Positions 1 through 7,909 of a DNA stretch of 64,000 bases are shown in pieces; position 1 is the stretch's first letter; each line of letters opens with the position of its first letter. The stretch is from JAMXLG01 sp963765935 (lineage in GTDB: Bacteria; Vulcanimicrobiota; Vulcanimicrobiia; Vulcanimicrobiales; Vulcanimicrobiaceae). The stretch covers positions 930,001-994,000 of the forward strand of contig CAVXXX010000001.1 of the NCBI GenBank assembly GCA_963765935.1, written 5' to 3'. The position numbers and the translations under genes were made by a program. Below the pieces are notes generated by a model. It had not been told where the DNA came from, ran no database searches, and was given only the letters and a program-made list of their open reading frames with translations.

Positions 1-1040
1 CGATCATGACGACGATGATCGCGGCATGGGCTGAAGGCGGACGCTTCACCGAAGGACTGACGTGGGCCGAACGTCTGGAGAGTATCGCCGAGCGATTGAA
101 ACCAAACCTGCGCGGGCGCATCTACTATTTAGGACTTTGCATAGCGCACGCAGCGGGCGAATATCAGCGCATGCTCGAGCGGGCGCCGGCAACAATCTCC
201 GCCTTCACGATCAGCGGCGATCGACTCGGACTTGCCCGCGCCTACAACGCGCTTGCAGCAGCGGCGTTTAACACCGGCGTCCTCGAGGACGCGTGGAAGT
301 ATGCCGAGACGGCGCTGCAGGTTTACAATCAAATGGGACACCAGCGCGGCGTTGGCGCAGCGATGATCAACCAGGGCAACGTCCTTTTCGAAGGACGGGA
401 CGATATCGCGGGTGCGCGCGTCATTTTTCGCAACGCGCTCGATGTGTTGGAAAAAGACGGAACCGACGTGCTCCTCGGCATTGCGCTCGGCAATCTCGCC
501 GACGTTGAGTACGCCGCGATGGAATACGATAAGAGTAATGAGTACTCGGTTGCGGCGATTTCACGATTTGAAGCGGCCGCGAGCCTCGCGCACATCGCCT
601 GGATTCATGAGACTCAGGCTCGGGTCGCAATTGCGCGAAGCCTGGCGCCGGCAGCCAAAGAGCATCTCCACCTCGCCTGCGACCTGCTGCGCCGGACACC
701 GCAGCCGCAGTTCATCGCGCGCCTCGGCGAAGTGCTCGCCCGCCTGCTGATCTTCGTCGGACAAGAGGAAGAGGCGGCGCTCGCCCTTGCAGCGTCAACG
801 CGCTTACGCGACTCTCGCTCTCTTGTCCGGATGGGGTTCGTCGCCACTGAAGTAACCGATGATGAAATCCTGTTGCGCGAAGAGCTAGGCGAAAGCGCGC
901 TCGCCGGCATTGCTCACCGCGTTGCCGGATGGGATTTAGGGCACCTGACGAGCTTCTTTCAAGCGCTCCTCGTCGGAATAGGTCGAAGCGAAACGTGGCG
1001 AAGACCTGATATAGTAGGCGAGCCTAACGCAAGACATTGA
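1..1040 (+). CDS. C-terminal part of a tetratricopeptide-repeat protein (5' end outside window)
   Basis: The frame is open to the left edge, so the first ATG at 6 is probably internal. The visible 344 residues are almost entirely alpha-helical TPR-like repeats with alternating A/L/Y positions (for example AYNALAAAAFNTGVLEDAW and GAAMINQGNVLFEGRDD). No catalytic motif is visible. In many bacteria such tails follow a nucleotide-binding domain in LuxR/AfsR-type ATPase regulators or adenylate-cyclase-like proteins; that is only a possibility here, because the N-terminal part is missing. The stop codon (1038-1040) lies inside the first unit of the tandem repeat that follows, so the last residues are encoded by the repeat and the original C-terminus may have been lost. 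Confidence 0.7.
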   Translation, partial: IMTTMIAAWAEGGRFTEGLTWAERLESIAERLKPNLRGRIYYLGLCIAHAAGEYQRMLERAPATISAFTISGDRLGLARAYNALAAAAFNTGVLEDAWKYAETALQVYNQMGHQRGVGAAMINQGNVLFEGRDDIAGARVIFRNALDVLEKDGTDVLLGIALGNLADVEYAAMEYDKSNEYSVAAISRFEAAASLAHIAWIHETQARVAIARSLAPAAKEHLHLACDLLRRTPQPQFIARLGEVLARLLIFVGQEEEAALALAASTRLRDSRSLVRMGFVATEVTDDEILLREELGESALAGIAHRVAGWDLGHLTSFFQALLVGIGRSETWRRPDIVGEPNARH

Positions 1041-1255
1041 CCCCTAGACTGTAGTTTTGGCTCAGATTGAGGAGCCGATGGCCGCGGTTTACTGTGGTAA
1101 ATGAGGCCTGAGGCGACGAAGAGCTGAGCCAAAACTACAAGACATTGACCCCTAAACTGTAGTTTTGGCTCAGATTGAGGAGCCGATGGCCGCGGTTTAC
1201 TGTGGTAAATGAGGCCTGAGGCGACGAAGAGCTGAGCCAAAACTACAGTTTAGGG
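1030..1255. repeat. Two tandem 108-bp structured repeat units
   Basis: Two units, 1030-1137 and 1138-1245, differ at only one position by eye (cctaGact versus cctaAact). Each begins CAAGACATTGACCCCTA and contains TGTAGTTTTGGCTCAG near the left end and its reverse complement near the right. In unit 2 the arms extend to a perfect 24-bp inverted repeat (1150-1173 with 1232-1255). The centre holds a smaller dyad, TTTAC-tgtg-GTAAA flanked by GGCC on both sides. The element provides the stop codon of the upstream TPR gene, and its right arm ends at the Shine-Dalgarno of lpd. It could be a small non-autonomous mobile or REP-like element, or a structured leader. Confidence 0.85.
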
Positions 1256-1268
1256 ACAGGAGATAGCA

Positions 1269-2714
1269 GTGGCGCAACATCAGGTCGATGCGGTCGTGAT
1301 CGGAGCGGGACCGGGCGGTTATCATGCCGCCATCCGGCTCGGACAATTAGGAAAGAAAGTGATTTGTGTCGACCGTGACGAGGTCGGTGGCGTCTGCCTG
1401 AACTGGGGCTGCATCCCGACCAAAGCGCTACTGCACGTCGGCGAAGTGATCCGCCACATCGATCATGCCGCCGCCATCGGACTGAAGGTTCCTAAAGCCG
1501 ACGTCGATCGCGAAGGCGTTGCGAAGTTCAAGACCGATGTCGTGAACGCAAATGTCGGCGGTGTCAAGACGCTGTTCAAGGCGAACAACGTCGAATTCAT
1601 CTACGGCGATGCGAGCTTCAAAGACGCGAAGACGATCGTCGTGAAGAAAAAAGACGGCAGCGAAGACACGATCTCGGCCCAAAACGTGGTAATCGCAACC
1701 GGGTCCGCGCCGATCGACGTCAAAGCGTGGCCGCGCGACGGCGACTATATCATCAATTCCGACGATGCGGTGCAAATGAAGCGCATCCCCAAGAACATGC
1801 TCGTGATTGGCGGCGGCGTGATCGGCCTCGAATTCGCAACGGTGTACACGCGCGTCGGCGCTAAAGTGCTCGTTATCGAGGCGCTGCCTCAAATTCTCAC
1901 CGGCACCGATCTCGAGATTTCGAAGACGCTCGGACGCATTCTCAAAAAACAGGGCGTCGAGATCATGCTCGATACCAAAGTCAACGGGCTCGAAAAGACA
2001 AAGAACGGCGTCAAAGCAACGTTCAACGGCGAAGGTACGAACGGTAAGGACGAAAGTCGTGAATTCGACATGGTCCTCGTCGCCGTCGGCCGCCGTCCGG
2101 TAACCGACACATTGAATCTCGCCGCCGCAGGCGTTGCAAGCGATGACAAAGGTTTCATCGCAACCGACGCGCAGATGCGCACCAAAGTCGCGAACGTCTT
2201 CGCAATCGGCGACGTCACGGGGCAACCGCTTCTCGCACACCGTGCAATGAAACAAGGCGTCGTCGCAGCGGAAGTCATCTCCGGAGATAAATCGGCCGCC
2301 TTCGATCCCGTCGCAATTCCGAACTGCGTGTATACGGATCCCGAAGTTGCAACGGTCGGTCTCTCCGAGGAAGAAGCGAAGGCGAAAGGCTACGAAGTCC
2401 GCATCGGCAAGTTCCCGCTTGCAGCAAGCGGCCGCGCGCGCACCATGAACGAGACCGACGGCTTGATCAAACTCGTCGGCGATGCCAAAACCGACATGCT
2501 GCTCGGCATGCACATCGTTGCACCACAAGCCGAATCGCTCATCGGCGAAGGGGTCATCGCTCTCGAAATGGGAGCAACGCTCGAAGACATCGGACTCTCC
2601 ATCCATCCGCACCCGACGTTGACGGAAGGGATCATGGACGCCGCCGAAGCCGCCCACGGCAAAGCCATCCACATCGTCAACCCCAAACCGAAGACCCCAG
2701 TCGGAGCGAAGTAA
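1269..2714 (+). CDS. lpdA: Dihydrolipoyl dehydrogenase (E3 / glycine cleavage L protein)
   Basis: A flavoprotein that reoxidises dihydrolipoyl groups with NAD+, serving 2-oxoacid dehydrogenases and the glycine cleavage system. At 481 aa it has the usual length. Visible motifs: FAD-binding GAGPGG (12-17), redox-active disulfide GGVCLNWGC (Cys43, Cys48), NAD-binding GGGVIGLEFA, the second FAD motif AIGDVTG, and the C-terminal catalytic pair His448/Glu453 in HPHPTLTEG. The GTG start is preceded by GGACAGGAG at 1254-1262. No E1 or E2 gene is adjacent, but lipB and lipA follow and the gcv genes are at 56.8-61.2 kb, so this is a likely L protein for them. The 5' untranslated region is formed by the tandem repeat. 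Confidence 0.97.
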   Translation: MAQHQVDAVVIGAGPGGYHAAIRLGQLGKKVICVDRDEVGGVCLNWGCIPTKALLHVGEVIRHIDHAAAIGLKVPKADVDREGVAKFKTDVVNANVGGVKTLFKANNVEFIYGDASFKDAKTIVVKKKDGSEDTISAQNVVIATGSAPIDVKAWPRDGDYIINSDDAVQMKRIPKNMLVIGGGVIGLEFATVYTRVGAKVLVIEALPQILTGTDLEISKTLGRILKKQGVEIMLDTKVNGLEKTKNGVKATFNGEGTNGKDESREFDMVLVAVGRRPVTDTLNLAAAGVASDDKGFIATDAQMRTKVANVFAIGDVTGQPLLAHRAMKQGVVAAEVISGDKSAAFDPVAIPNCVYTDPEVATVGLSEEEAKAKGYEVRIGKFPLAASGRARTMNETDGLIKLVGDAKTDMLLGMHIVAPQAESLIGEGVIALEMGATLEDIGLSIHPHPTLTEGIMDAAEAAHGKAIHIVNPKPKTPVGAK

Positions 2715-2728
2715 CGCTGCGCATTCCC

Positions 2729-2890
2729 GCGATTGGGGTTCAGGACTCTGAGGTGTTGGGCGCGGGGACGCCCGATTTTTCACATCGTGTGAAAAATCGG
2801 CCTCGCCTCGTCGTCGCTCCAGCGCATCCTGCGCCCGCTCCGCCTCACACGCCCCGCACCCAACACCTCAGAGGCCTGAACCCCAATCGC
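2729..2890. repeat. 162-bp element bounded by 39-bp near-perfect inverted repeats
   Basis: The left arm (2729-2767) and right arm (2852-2890) are reverse complements at about 37 of 39 positions; they begin GCGATTGGGGTTCAGG. Inside lies a separate perfect hairpin at 2772-2800 with a 13-bp stem, CCGATTTTTCACA, and a 3-nt loop. The remaining interior is C-rich and shows no open frame. The element fills the gap between lpd and lipB. Long terminal inverted repeats without a gene resemble a MITE or REP-doublet; a terminator role for the inner hairpin is possible but it is not followed by a T-tract. Confidence 0.8.
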
Positions 2891-2915
2891 TCTATACGAG
2901 CGTTATGTAAAGAGA

Positions 2916-3590
2916 ATGACATTCCAGGCTAGACTGCTCGATCTTGGACTGCGGCAGTACCGCGAGGTTTGGGATCTCCAGCATTCGATCCATGAGGCGG
3001 TAGCGGGCGGAGATGCGCCTGATACTTGGATTTTTGTCGAGCATTCGCCGGTTGTGACGCTTGGACGAACGGCTAAGCGCGAAAACGTCTTGCTTTCGGC
3101 GGAGCGTTTGGCGAAAGGCGGCGTGGATCTGGTGGAGATCGAACGCGGTGGTGATGTCACGTACCACGGACCCGGCCAGTTAGTCGTTTATCCGATTCGG
3201 AAGATGGAGCGGTTCCGGGAGATCGTCCCGTTGGTGCGCGCTCTCGAGGGAGCGGTCATCGATATGGTGGCGGGTTACGGCATCACGGCGGAGCGCTGGA
3301 GCGAACATGCGGGCGTCTGGGTTGGCCGGAATCAGATTTGCGCGATTGGTCTCGCGGTGCAAAAAATGGTATCGTTGCACGGCATCGCGCTTAACGTATC
3401 GACCGAGTTGGACTATGACCGGTTGATCAATCCTTGCGGTTTGATGGATCGCGGGCTGACGTCGATTTCGAAAGAAATTGGGAGAACGGTCTCCGTCGCG
3501 GAGGCAAAGCCGCTGCTCGAAGCCGCCCTCGCGCACGCCTTCGACGTAGAATTCGTTCGAGAATCATCATGGCAATTGACATCGATTTAA
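2916..3590 (+). CDS. lipB: Octanoyltransferase LipB (catalytic Lys replaced by Gln)
   Basis: Transfers octanoate from acyl carrier protein to lipoyl domains such as GcvH, the first step of lipoate assembly. The 224 aa match the family, with the RGGDVTYHGPGQLVVYP motif (78-93), SLHGIALNV, and the acyl-thioester cysteine Cys174 in INPCGL. The family usually has a conserved lysine in GxKIxxIG that works with the cysteine; here the corresponding residue is Gln140 in GRNQICAIGL. Activity therefore needs confirmation, although all other motifs are intact. lipA starts inside its 3' end (22-bp overlap), so the two are translationally coupled. The ATG at 2916 has only a weak purine-rich leader, and the large inverted repeat lies just upstream. 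Confidence 0.93.
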   Translation: MTFQARLLDLGLRQYREVWDLQHSIHEAVAGGDAPDTWIFVEHSPVVTLGRTAKRENVLLSAERLAKGGVDLVEIERGGDVTYHGPGQLVVYPIRKMERFREIVPLVRALEGAVIDMVAGYGITAERWSEHAGVWVGRNQICAIGLAVQKMVSLHGIALNVSTELDYDRLINPCGLMDRGLTSISKEIGRTVSVAEAKPLLEAALAHAFDVEFVRESSWQLTSI

Positions 3591-4471
3591 TCAGTAATCC
3601 GCCCCCGGCTCCGAAGCATGCTCGCAAGCCTGATTGGCTGCGCGTTTCGCTGCCGGCGGGTGACGATTACGAACGGGTCAAGGCCAAGGTCAACACGCTT
3701 CAACTGAACACCGTCTGTAAAGAGGCGGCGTGTCCGAACATCGCGGAGTGCTGGGGCGCCGGCACGGCGACGATCATGATTCTGGGCGACACGTGTACGC
3801 GCGGATGCCGCTTCTGTAACGTCAAGACGGGTAACCCGAAGGGGATTGTCGATTGGATGGAGCCCGTTCGCGTTGCCGAAGCCGTCCGGGATCTCGGTTG
3901 GAAATATCTCGTGTTAACTGCGGTTGACCGGGACGACTTAGCCGACGGCGGCGCATTGATCTTCGCAAACACGATTCGCGCGATTCACGAGCGGGTACCG
4001 GGGTCGAAAGTCGAGATCCTGAGCGGCGATTATCGCGGTGACCGTAATGCGCTCGACATCGTGATGGATGCGAAGCCCGACGTATTCGCCCACAATCTCG
4101 AAACCGTACGACGGCTCACGCCGACCGTGCGCGATAAGCGCGCTACGTACGATCAATCGTTGCGAATTCTAGAACATGCCAAGAATCGGGCACCCGAACG
4201 CTACACGAAGACGTCGCTGATGCTCGGGCTCGGGGAAACCGAGGAGGAAATCGAATCGGCGATGGACGATGCGCGTCGCGTAGGGATCGATATTTTCACG
4301 ATGGGGCAATATCTCCAACCTACAAAAAAGCATCTACCCGTCGTGGAGTTCGTTACGCCCGAAAAATTTGAGCGTCTTGGGACGCTCGCGCGTGGGAAAG
4401 GCTTCCATCAGGTCGTCTCCAGTCCGCTATCCCGATCGTCGTACCACGCCGAGCAAGCTTTTTTGCCCTAA
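3569..4471 (+). CDS. lipA: Lipoyl synthase LipA (radical SAM)
   Basis: Inserts two sulfurs into octanoyl-bound domains to give the lipoyl cofactor. The start chosen is the ATG at 3569 (MAIDIDLISN), giving 300 aa; the open frame runs further upstream but that part overlaps lipB and looks non-coding. Both iron-sulfur sites are visible: the auxiliary cluster CKEAACPNIAEC and the radical SAM CTRGCRFC, followed by the C-terminal RSSYHAE whose serine ligates the auxiliary cluster in characterised enzymes. It overlaps lipB by 22 bp and works directly after it in the pathway. Confidence 0.97.
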   Translation: MAIDIDLISNPPPAPKHARKPDWLRVSLPAGDDYERVKAKVNTLQLNTVCKEAACPNIAECWGAGTATIMILGDTCTRGCRFCNVKTGNPKGIVDWMEPVRVAEAVRDLGWKYLVLTAVDRDDLADGGALIFANTIRAIHERVPGSKVEILSGDYRGDRNALDIVMDAKPDVFAHNLETVRRLTPTVRDKRATYDQSLRILEHAKNRAPERYTKTSLMLGLGETEEEIESAMDDARRVGIDIFTMGQYLQPTKKHLPVVEFVTPEKFERLGTLARGKGFHQVVSSPLSRSSYHAEQAFLP

Positions 4472-4512
4472 GATGCAACCCAGGTTTGGCTTTCGAACCT
4501 TAGAGAGTTGAT

Positions 4513-7500
4513 ATGACGGCGTTCTTTCTCAAGCGGCCCATTATGGCCATCGTCTGCTCCGTGGTCATCATCATCATGGGGCTCGTTGCAATCCCGATAC
4601 TGCCGATCTCGCAGTACCCGCAGATCACGCCTCCCGTTGTAACGGTGACGGCGACCTATCTCGGCGCGAGCCCGCAATCGGTGGAAAGCGCGGTTACCAT
4701 ACCGCTCGAGAACGCTATCAATGGCGTCGAAGGTCTGCGCTACATAAGTTCGACGAGCAGTCAAGGCCAATCGACCGTTACCGCGACGTTCAATCTCGGT
4801 ACGAATCTCGACATTGCGGCGACCGACGTGCAAAATGCCGTCCAGTCCGCACTTGGATTACTGCCGAATGAAGTCAAACAAGTCGGCGTCAATGTCAACA
4901 AGAACAACGGCTCGTTCGTCATGGCGCTCGCGCTTACGTCGGATAACGGCGCGCATGACTCCATCTTTCTGAGCAACTACGCCGAGCTGAACATCGTCAA
5001 CGATCTCAAACGCGTCCCCGGTGTCTCGAGCGTCCTCATTTTCGGCCAACGCCGCTACGCGATGCGCATTTGGCTGAACCCGCACGAGCTCCAGGCACGC
5101 GGCCTGGCAACGACCGACGTCGTCAGCGCGCTGCAAGAACAGAACGTGAACGTCGCGGCGGGCAGCATCGGCAGCGCGCCTCAGCCGGCGAATCAGCCAT
5201 ATACCATTGCCGTAAACGCGGTGGGACGCTTAACGACGCCGCAGCAATTCCAGAACATTATTATTCGCACGGATCCCAATGGCGGTTTCACGAAGCTGGG
5301 CGACGTTGCGCGAATCGAATTGGGCGCCGAAGACTACAACAGCTTTATCCGCTTCGACGGAAACCAGAACGTCGTCGGTCTCGGCATTCAGCAGCTTCCC
5401 TCAGCCAACGCACTTTCGGTTGCGCAAGGCGTCCGCGCGCGACTCGATGAGCTCGCGAAGAGTTTCCCCTCGGACGTTCACTATCACGTGGCCTTCGATA
5501 CGACGCTCTTCGTCAAAGAGTCGATCAAGGAAGTGGTGATCACGCTTCTGCTCTCGATCCTCCTCGTGGTTCTCGTCATCTACCTATTCTTGCAGAGCGG
5601 CCGTTCGACGCTGATCCCTGCCTCGACGATTCCGATCTCGCTGATCGGAACGTTCTTCGTGATGAAGCTCTTCGATTTCACGATCAACACGATCACGCTG
5701 TTCGGATTGACGCTCGCCGCGGGGCTTGTCGTCGACGACGCGATCGTCGTGATCGAAAACATCGCTCGATACATGAAAGAGCATCACCTGGGCGGTATCG
5801 AGGGCGCGAAGGCGGCAATGGACGAGATTCAAAGCGCCGTCGTCGCGTCGTCCCTCGTCCTCTTTTCGGTATTTACACCGGTCGCGTTCTTCCCGGGCAC
5901 GACGGGTCTGCTTTATAAGCAGTTCGCGCTGACGATCACCGCTTCGATCTGCATTTCGCTCTTTGCTGCGTTGACATTAGCCCCGGTGCTTTCGTCGTTA
6001 CTTCTGTACGACAAGCCGGAGGCAACGAGAGGCTTCTTCGGCGCGTTCAACCGCGGATTTTACGGATTCCGCGATTGGTACGGAAGAGAGTTGCCACGCT
6101 ATTTCCGCCGCCGTTGGATCGTCGTCGGAATTTTCGCGCTCGCGCTCGCGCTTACCGGATTGCTTTTCGTGAAGACGCCGAAAGGCTTCATCCCGACTGA
6201 AGACCAGGGCTTCTTGATGGTCTTCATTCAAGCGCCTGAAGGGACGTCGCTCGCGAACGAGCATAACATCGCGCTCAAAGCTGAGAACATCGTTCGCAGC
6301 ACGCACGGCGTGCACGACATGTTCGATGTCGGCGGCTTCAGCTTCACCGGAGCTCAGCCGAACCTCGGCATCATGTTCCTCCAGCTCGATCCGTGGCAAG
6401 AGCGCAAGACGATGGCGACATCGCCGCTCGGCATGCTCTATGTCGGTCCGAACGCGATGCAGCCGAAGTTCACCAAACAGATTCCGGAAGCGAGCGTGTT
6501 CGGCATTCAGCCGCCGCCTATCTTCGGTATCGACACGCTCGGTTTTAGTTGGGAATTGGAAGACCGCGGCGACATCGGACTTCGCAATCTCTATGGCGTT
6601 GCGATGAAGTACCTCGCCGCAGCCCCACAGGGCAATACGACGCAGCCGTTCTCGCTGTTGACGCAGTACCGCATCGATGCGCCGCAACTCGAGATGAACA
6701 TCGATCGCAATAAGGCCAAGTCGATCGGCGTCTCGCTGACCGATGTCTTCAACACGTTGCAGGTGAACCTGGGATCGCTCTACGTCAACGATTTCAATTA
6801 TCTCAATCGTTCGTATCGCGTGTACGTTCAAGCGGACCAACCGTATCGTTCCCGCATCTCGGATCTTCAGGATCTTTACGTACGGTCGAACGGCGGCGGA
6901 TTATCGCCGATCGCCGCGCTGGCCAGCACGAGCATGCAGAACACGTCTCCCAACATCACGCACTACAACTTGTTCCGCAACATCGAACTGAGCGGACAGG
7001 TCGCTCCCGGTGCAAGTTCCGGCACAGCCATCGCCGGAATGCAAAAGCTTGCGAAGAAGCTGGACCCGCCGGGCGTTTCGTACGAATGGTCGGGCTTGAC
7101 GTTGGATGAGATCGAGTCGGGATCGCAGACGATCATCATCTTCTCGCTCGGACTCATCTTCGTGTTCCTCGTGCTCGCGGCACAATACGAGAGCTTCATC
7201 GATCCGCTGATCGTGTTGCTTGCAGTACCGGCGGCGCTTCTTGGCGCGCTGCTGTTCATGAACTACCGCGACATTATCAGCATCGGCTACTTCGTATTAC
7301 CGGAACCGGCCCACTTCATTCCATGGCTCTTGGCCGGCGCACAACCCGGGATTTCGCAAGACGCGTACGCCCAAGTCGGCTACGTGATGTTGATCGGCTT
7401 GGCGGCGAAGAGCGCAATTCTAATCGTCGAGTTTGCGAATCAGCAAGTTCGGGCCGGGGCCGACGTCGTGACCGCCGCCATGCGCGCGGCGCGCACGCGA

Positions 7501-7776
7501 CTGCGTCCGATTCTCATGACGTCGATCGCGTTTGTCATCGCGATGCTTCCGCTCGTGTATGCGTCGGGCGCCGGCAGCTCCGCGCGGCACTCGCTCGGAA
7601 CCGTCGTATTCGGCGGCATGCTCTTTGCGACGTTCCTCAATCTCGCGATTACGCCGGTGCTTTATGTCATCATCAAAGGGTTCGAGCTGCGCGGACATCG
7701 CGGTGGCGGCAACGGCAAACTTCGCGAGGGTTATGCACTGCCGGAAGAGCCCGCACCGCTGCCCTCCAACGTGTAA
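4513..7776 (+). CDS. RND multidrug efflux transporter, HAE1 family (AcrB-like inner-membrane pump)
   Basis: A proton-driven trimeric exporter of hydrophobic compounds. The N-terminus FFLKRPIMAIVCSVVIII begins TM1; the proton-relay residues are present as GLVVDDAIVVIEN (paired Asp) in TM4 and GLAAKSAILIVEFA (Lys) in TM10. At 1087 aa it is longer than AcrB (about 1049). Part of the excess is an insertion of roughly 25-30 residues before TM10 (around ISIGYFVLPEPAHFIPWLL). Complete RND systems usually include a periplasmic adaptor and an outer-membrane channel gene; neither is adjacent. It follows lipA by 41 bp, but shared function is unlikely. A stem-loop follows the stop. Confidence 0.95.
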   Translation: MTAFFLKRPIMAIVCSVVIIIMGLVAIPILPISQYPQITPPVVTVTATYLGASPQSVESAVTIPLENAINGVEGLRYISSTSSQGQSTVTATFNLGTNLDIAATDVQNAVQSALGLLPNEVKQVGVNVNKNNGSFVMALALTSDNGAHDSIFLSNYAELNIVNDLKRVPGVSSVLIFGQRRYAMRIWLNPHELQARGLATTDVVSALQEQNVNVAAGSIGSAPQPANQPYTIAVNAVGRLTTPQQFQNIIIRTDPNGGFTKLGDVARIELGAEDYNSFIRFDGNQNVVGLGIQQLPSANALSVAQGVRARLDELAKSFPSDVHYHVAFDTTLFVKESIKEVVITLLLSILLVVLVIYLFLQSGRSTLIPASTIPISLIGTFFVMKLFDFTINTITLFGLTLAAGLVVDDAIVVIENIARYMKEHHLGGIEGAKAAMDEIQSAVVASSLVLFSVFTPVAFFPGTTGLLYKQFALTITASICISLFAALTLAPVLSSLLLYDKPEATRGFFGAFNRGFYGFRDWYGRELPRYFRRRWIVVGIFALALALTGLLFVKTPKGFIPTEDQGFLMVFIQAPEGTSLANEHNIALKAENIVRSTHGVHDMFDVGGFSFTGAQPNLGIMFLQLDPWQERKTMATSPLGMLYVGPNAMQPKFTKQIPEASVFGIQPPPIFGIDTLGFSWELEDRGDIGLRNLYGVAMKYLAAAPQGNTTQPFSLLTQYRIDAPQLEMNIDRNKAKSIGVSLTDVFNTLQVNLGSLYVNDFNYLNRSYRVYVQADQPYRSRISDLQDLYVRSNGGGLSPIAALASTSMQNTSPNITHYNLFRNIELSGQVAPGASSGTAIAGMQKLAKKLDPPGVSYEWSGLTLDEIESGSQTIIIFSLGLIFVFLVLAAQYESFIDPLIVLLAVPAALLGALLFMNYRDIISIGYFVLPEPAHFIPWLLAGAQPGISQDAYAQVGYVMLIGLAAKSAILIVEFANQQVRAGADVVTAAMRAARTRLRPILMTSIAFVIAMLPLVYASGAGSSARHSLGTVVFGGMLFATFLNLAITPVLYVIIKGFELRGHRGGGNGKLREGYALPEEPAPLPSNV

Positions 7777-7782
7777 AGAAAA

Positions 7783-7810
7783 TCCGCCAAAACGTCCGAC
7801 TTTTGGCGGA
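7783..7810 (+). terminator. Probable terminator hairpin after the RND pump gene
   Basis: A perfect 10-bp stem, TCCGCCAAAA with TTTTGGCGGA, encloses an 8-nt loop and starts 6 bases after the stop codon. There is no T-tract after the right arm, so termination strength is uncertain. Confidence 0.55.
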
Positions 7811-7909
7811 CTGTTACGAGGGATTTAACGGGCGCTAGCCCAACACTCCCCACAACCGGAATCTGATATTTTTAATAGTCCGGTCCTCCGAGTTTGGGGA
7901 GTTTACTCT

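Noticed and set aside
1030..1255. Possible CRISPR array
   Set aside because: Only two directly adjacent 108-bp units with no unique spacers and no cas genes nearby.
1428..2783. A 451-codon open frame on the minus strand
   Set aside because: It lies antisense to lpdA, whose motifs are all present; the minus product is rich in Asp/His/Arg with no family pattern, as expected for a shadow in GC-rich coding sequence.
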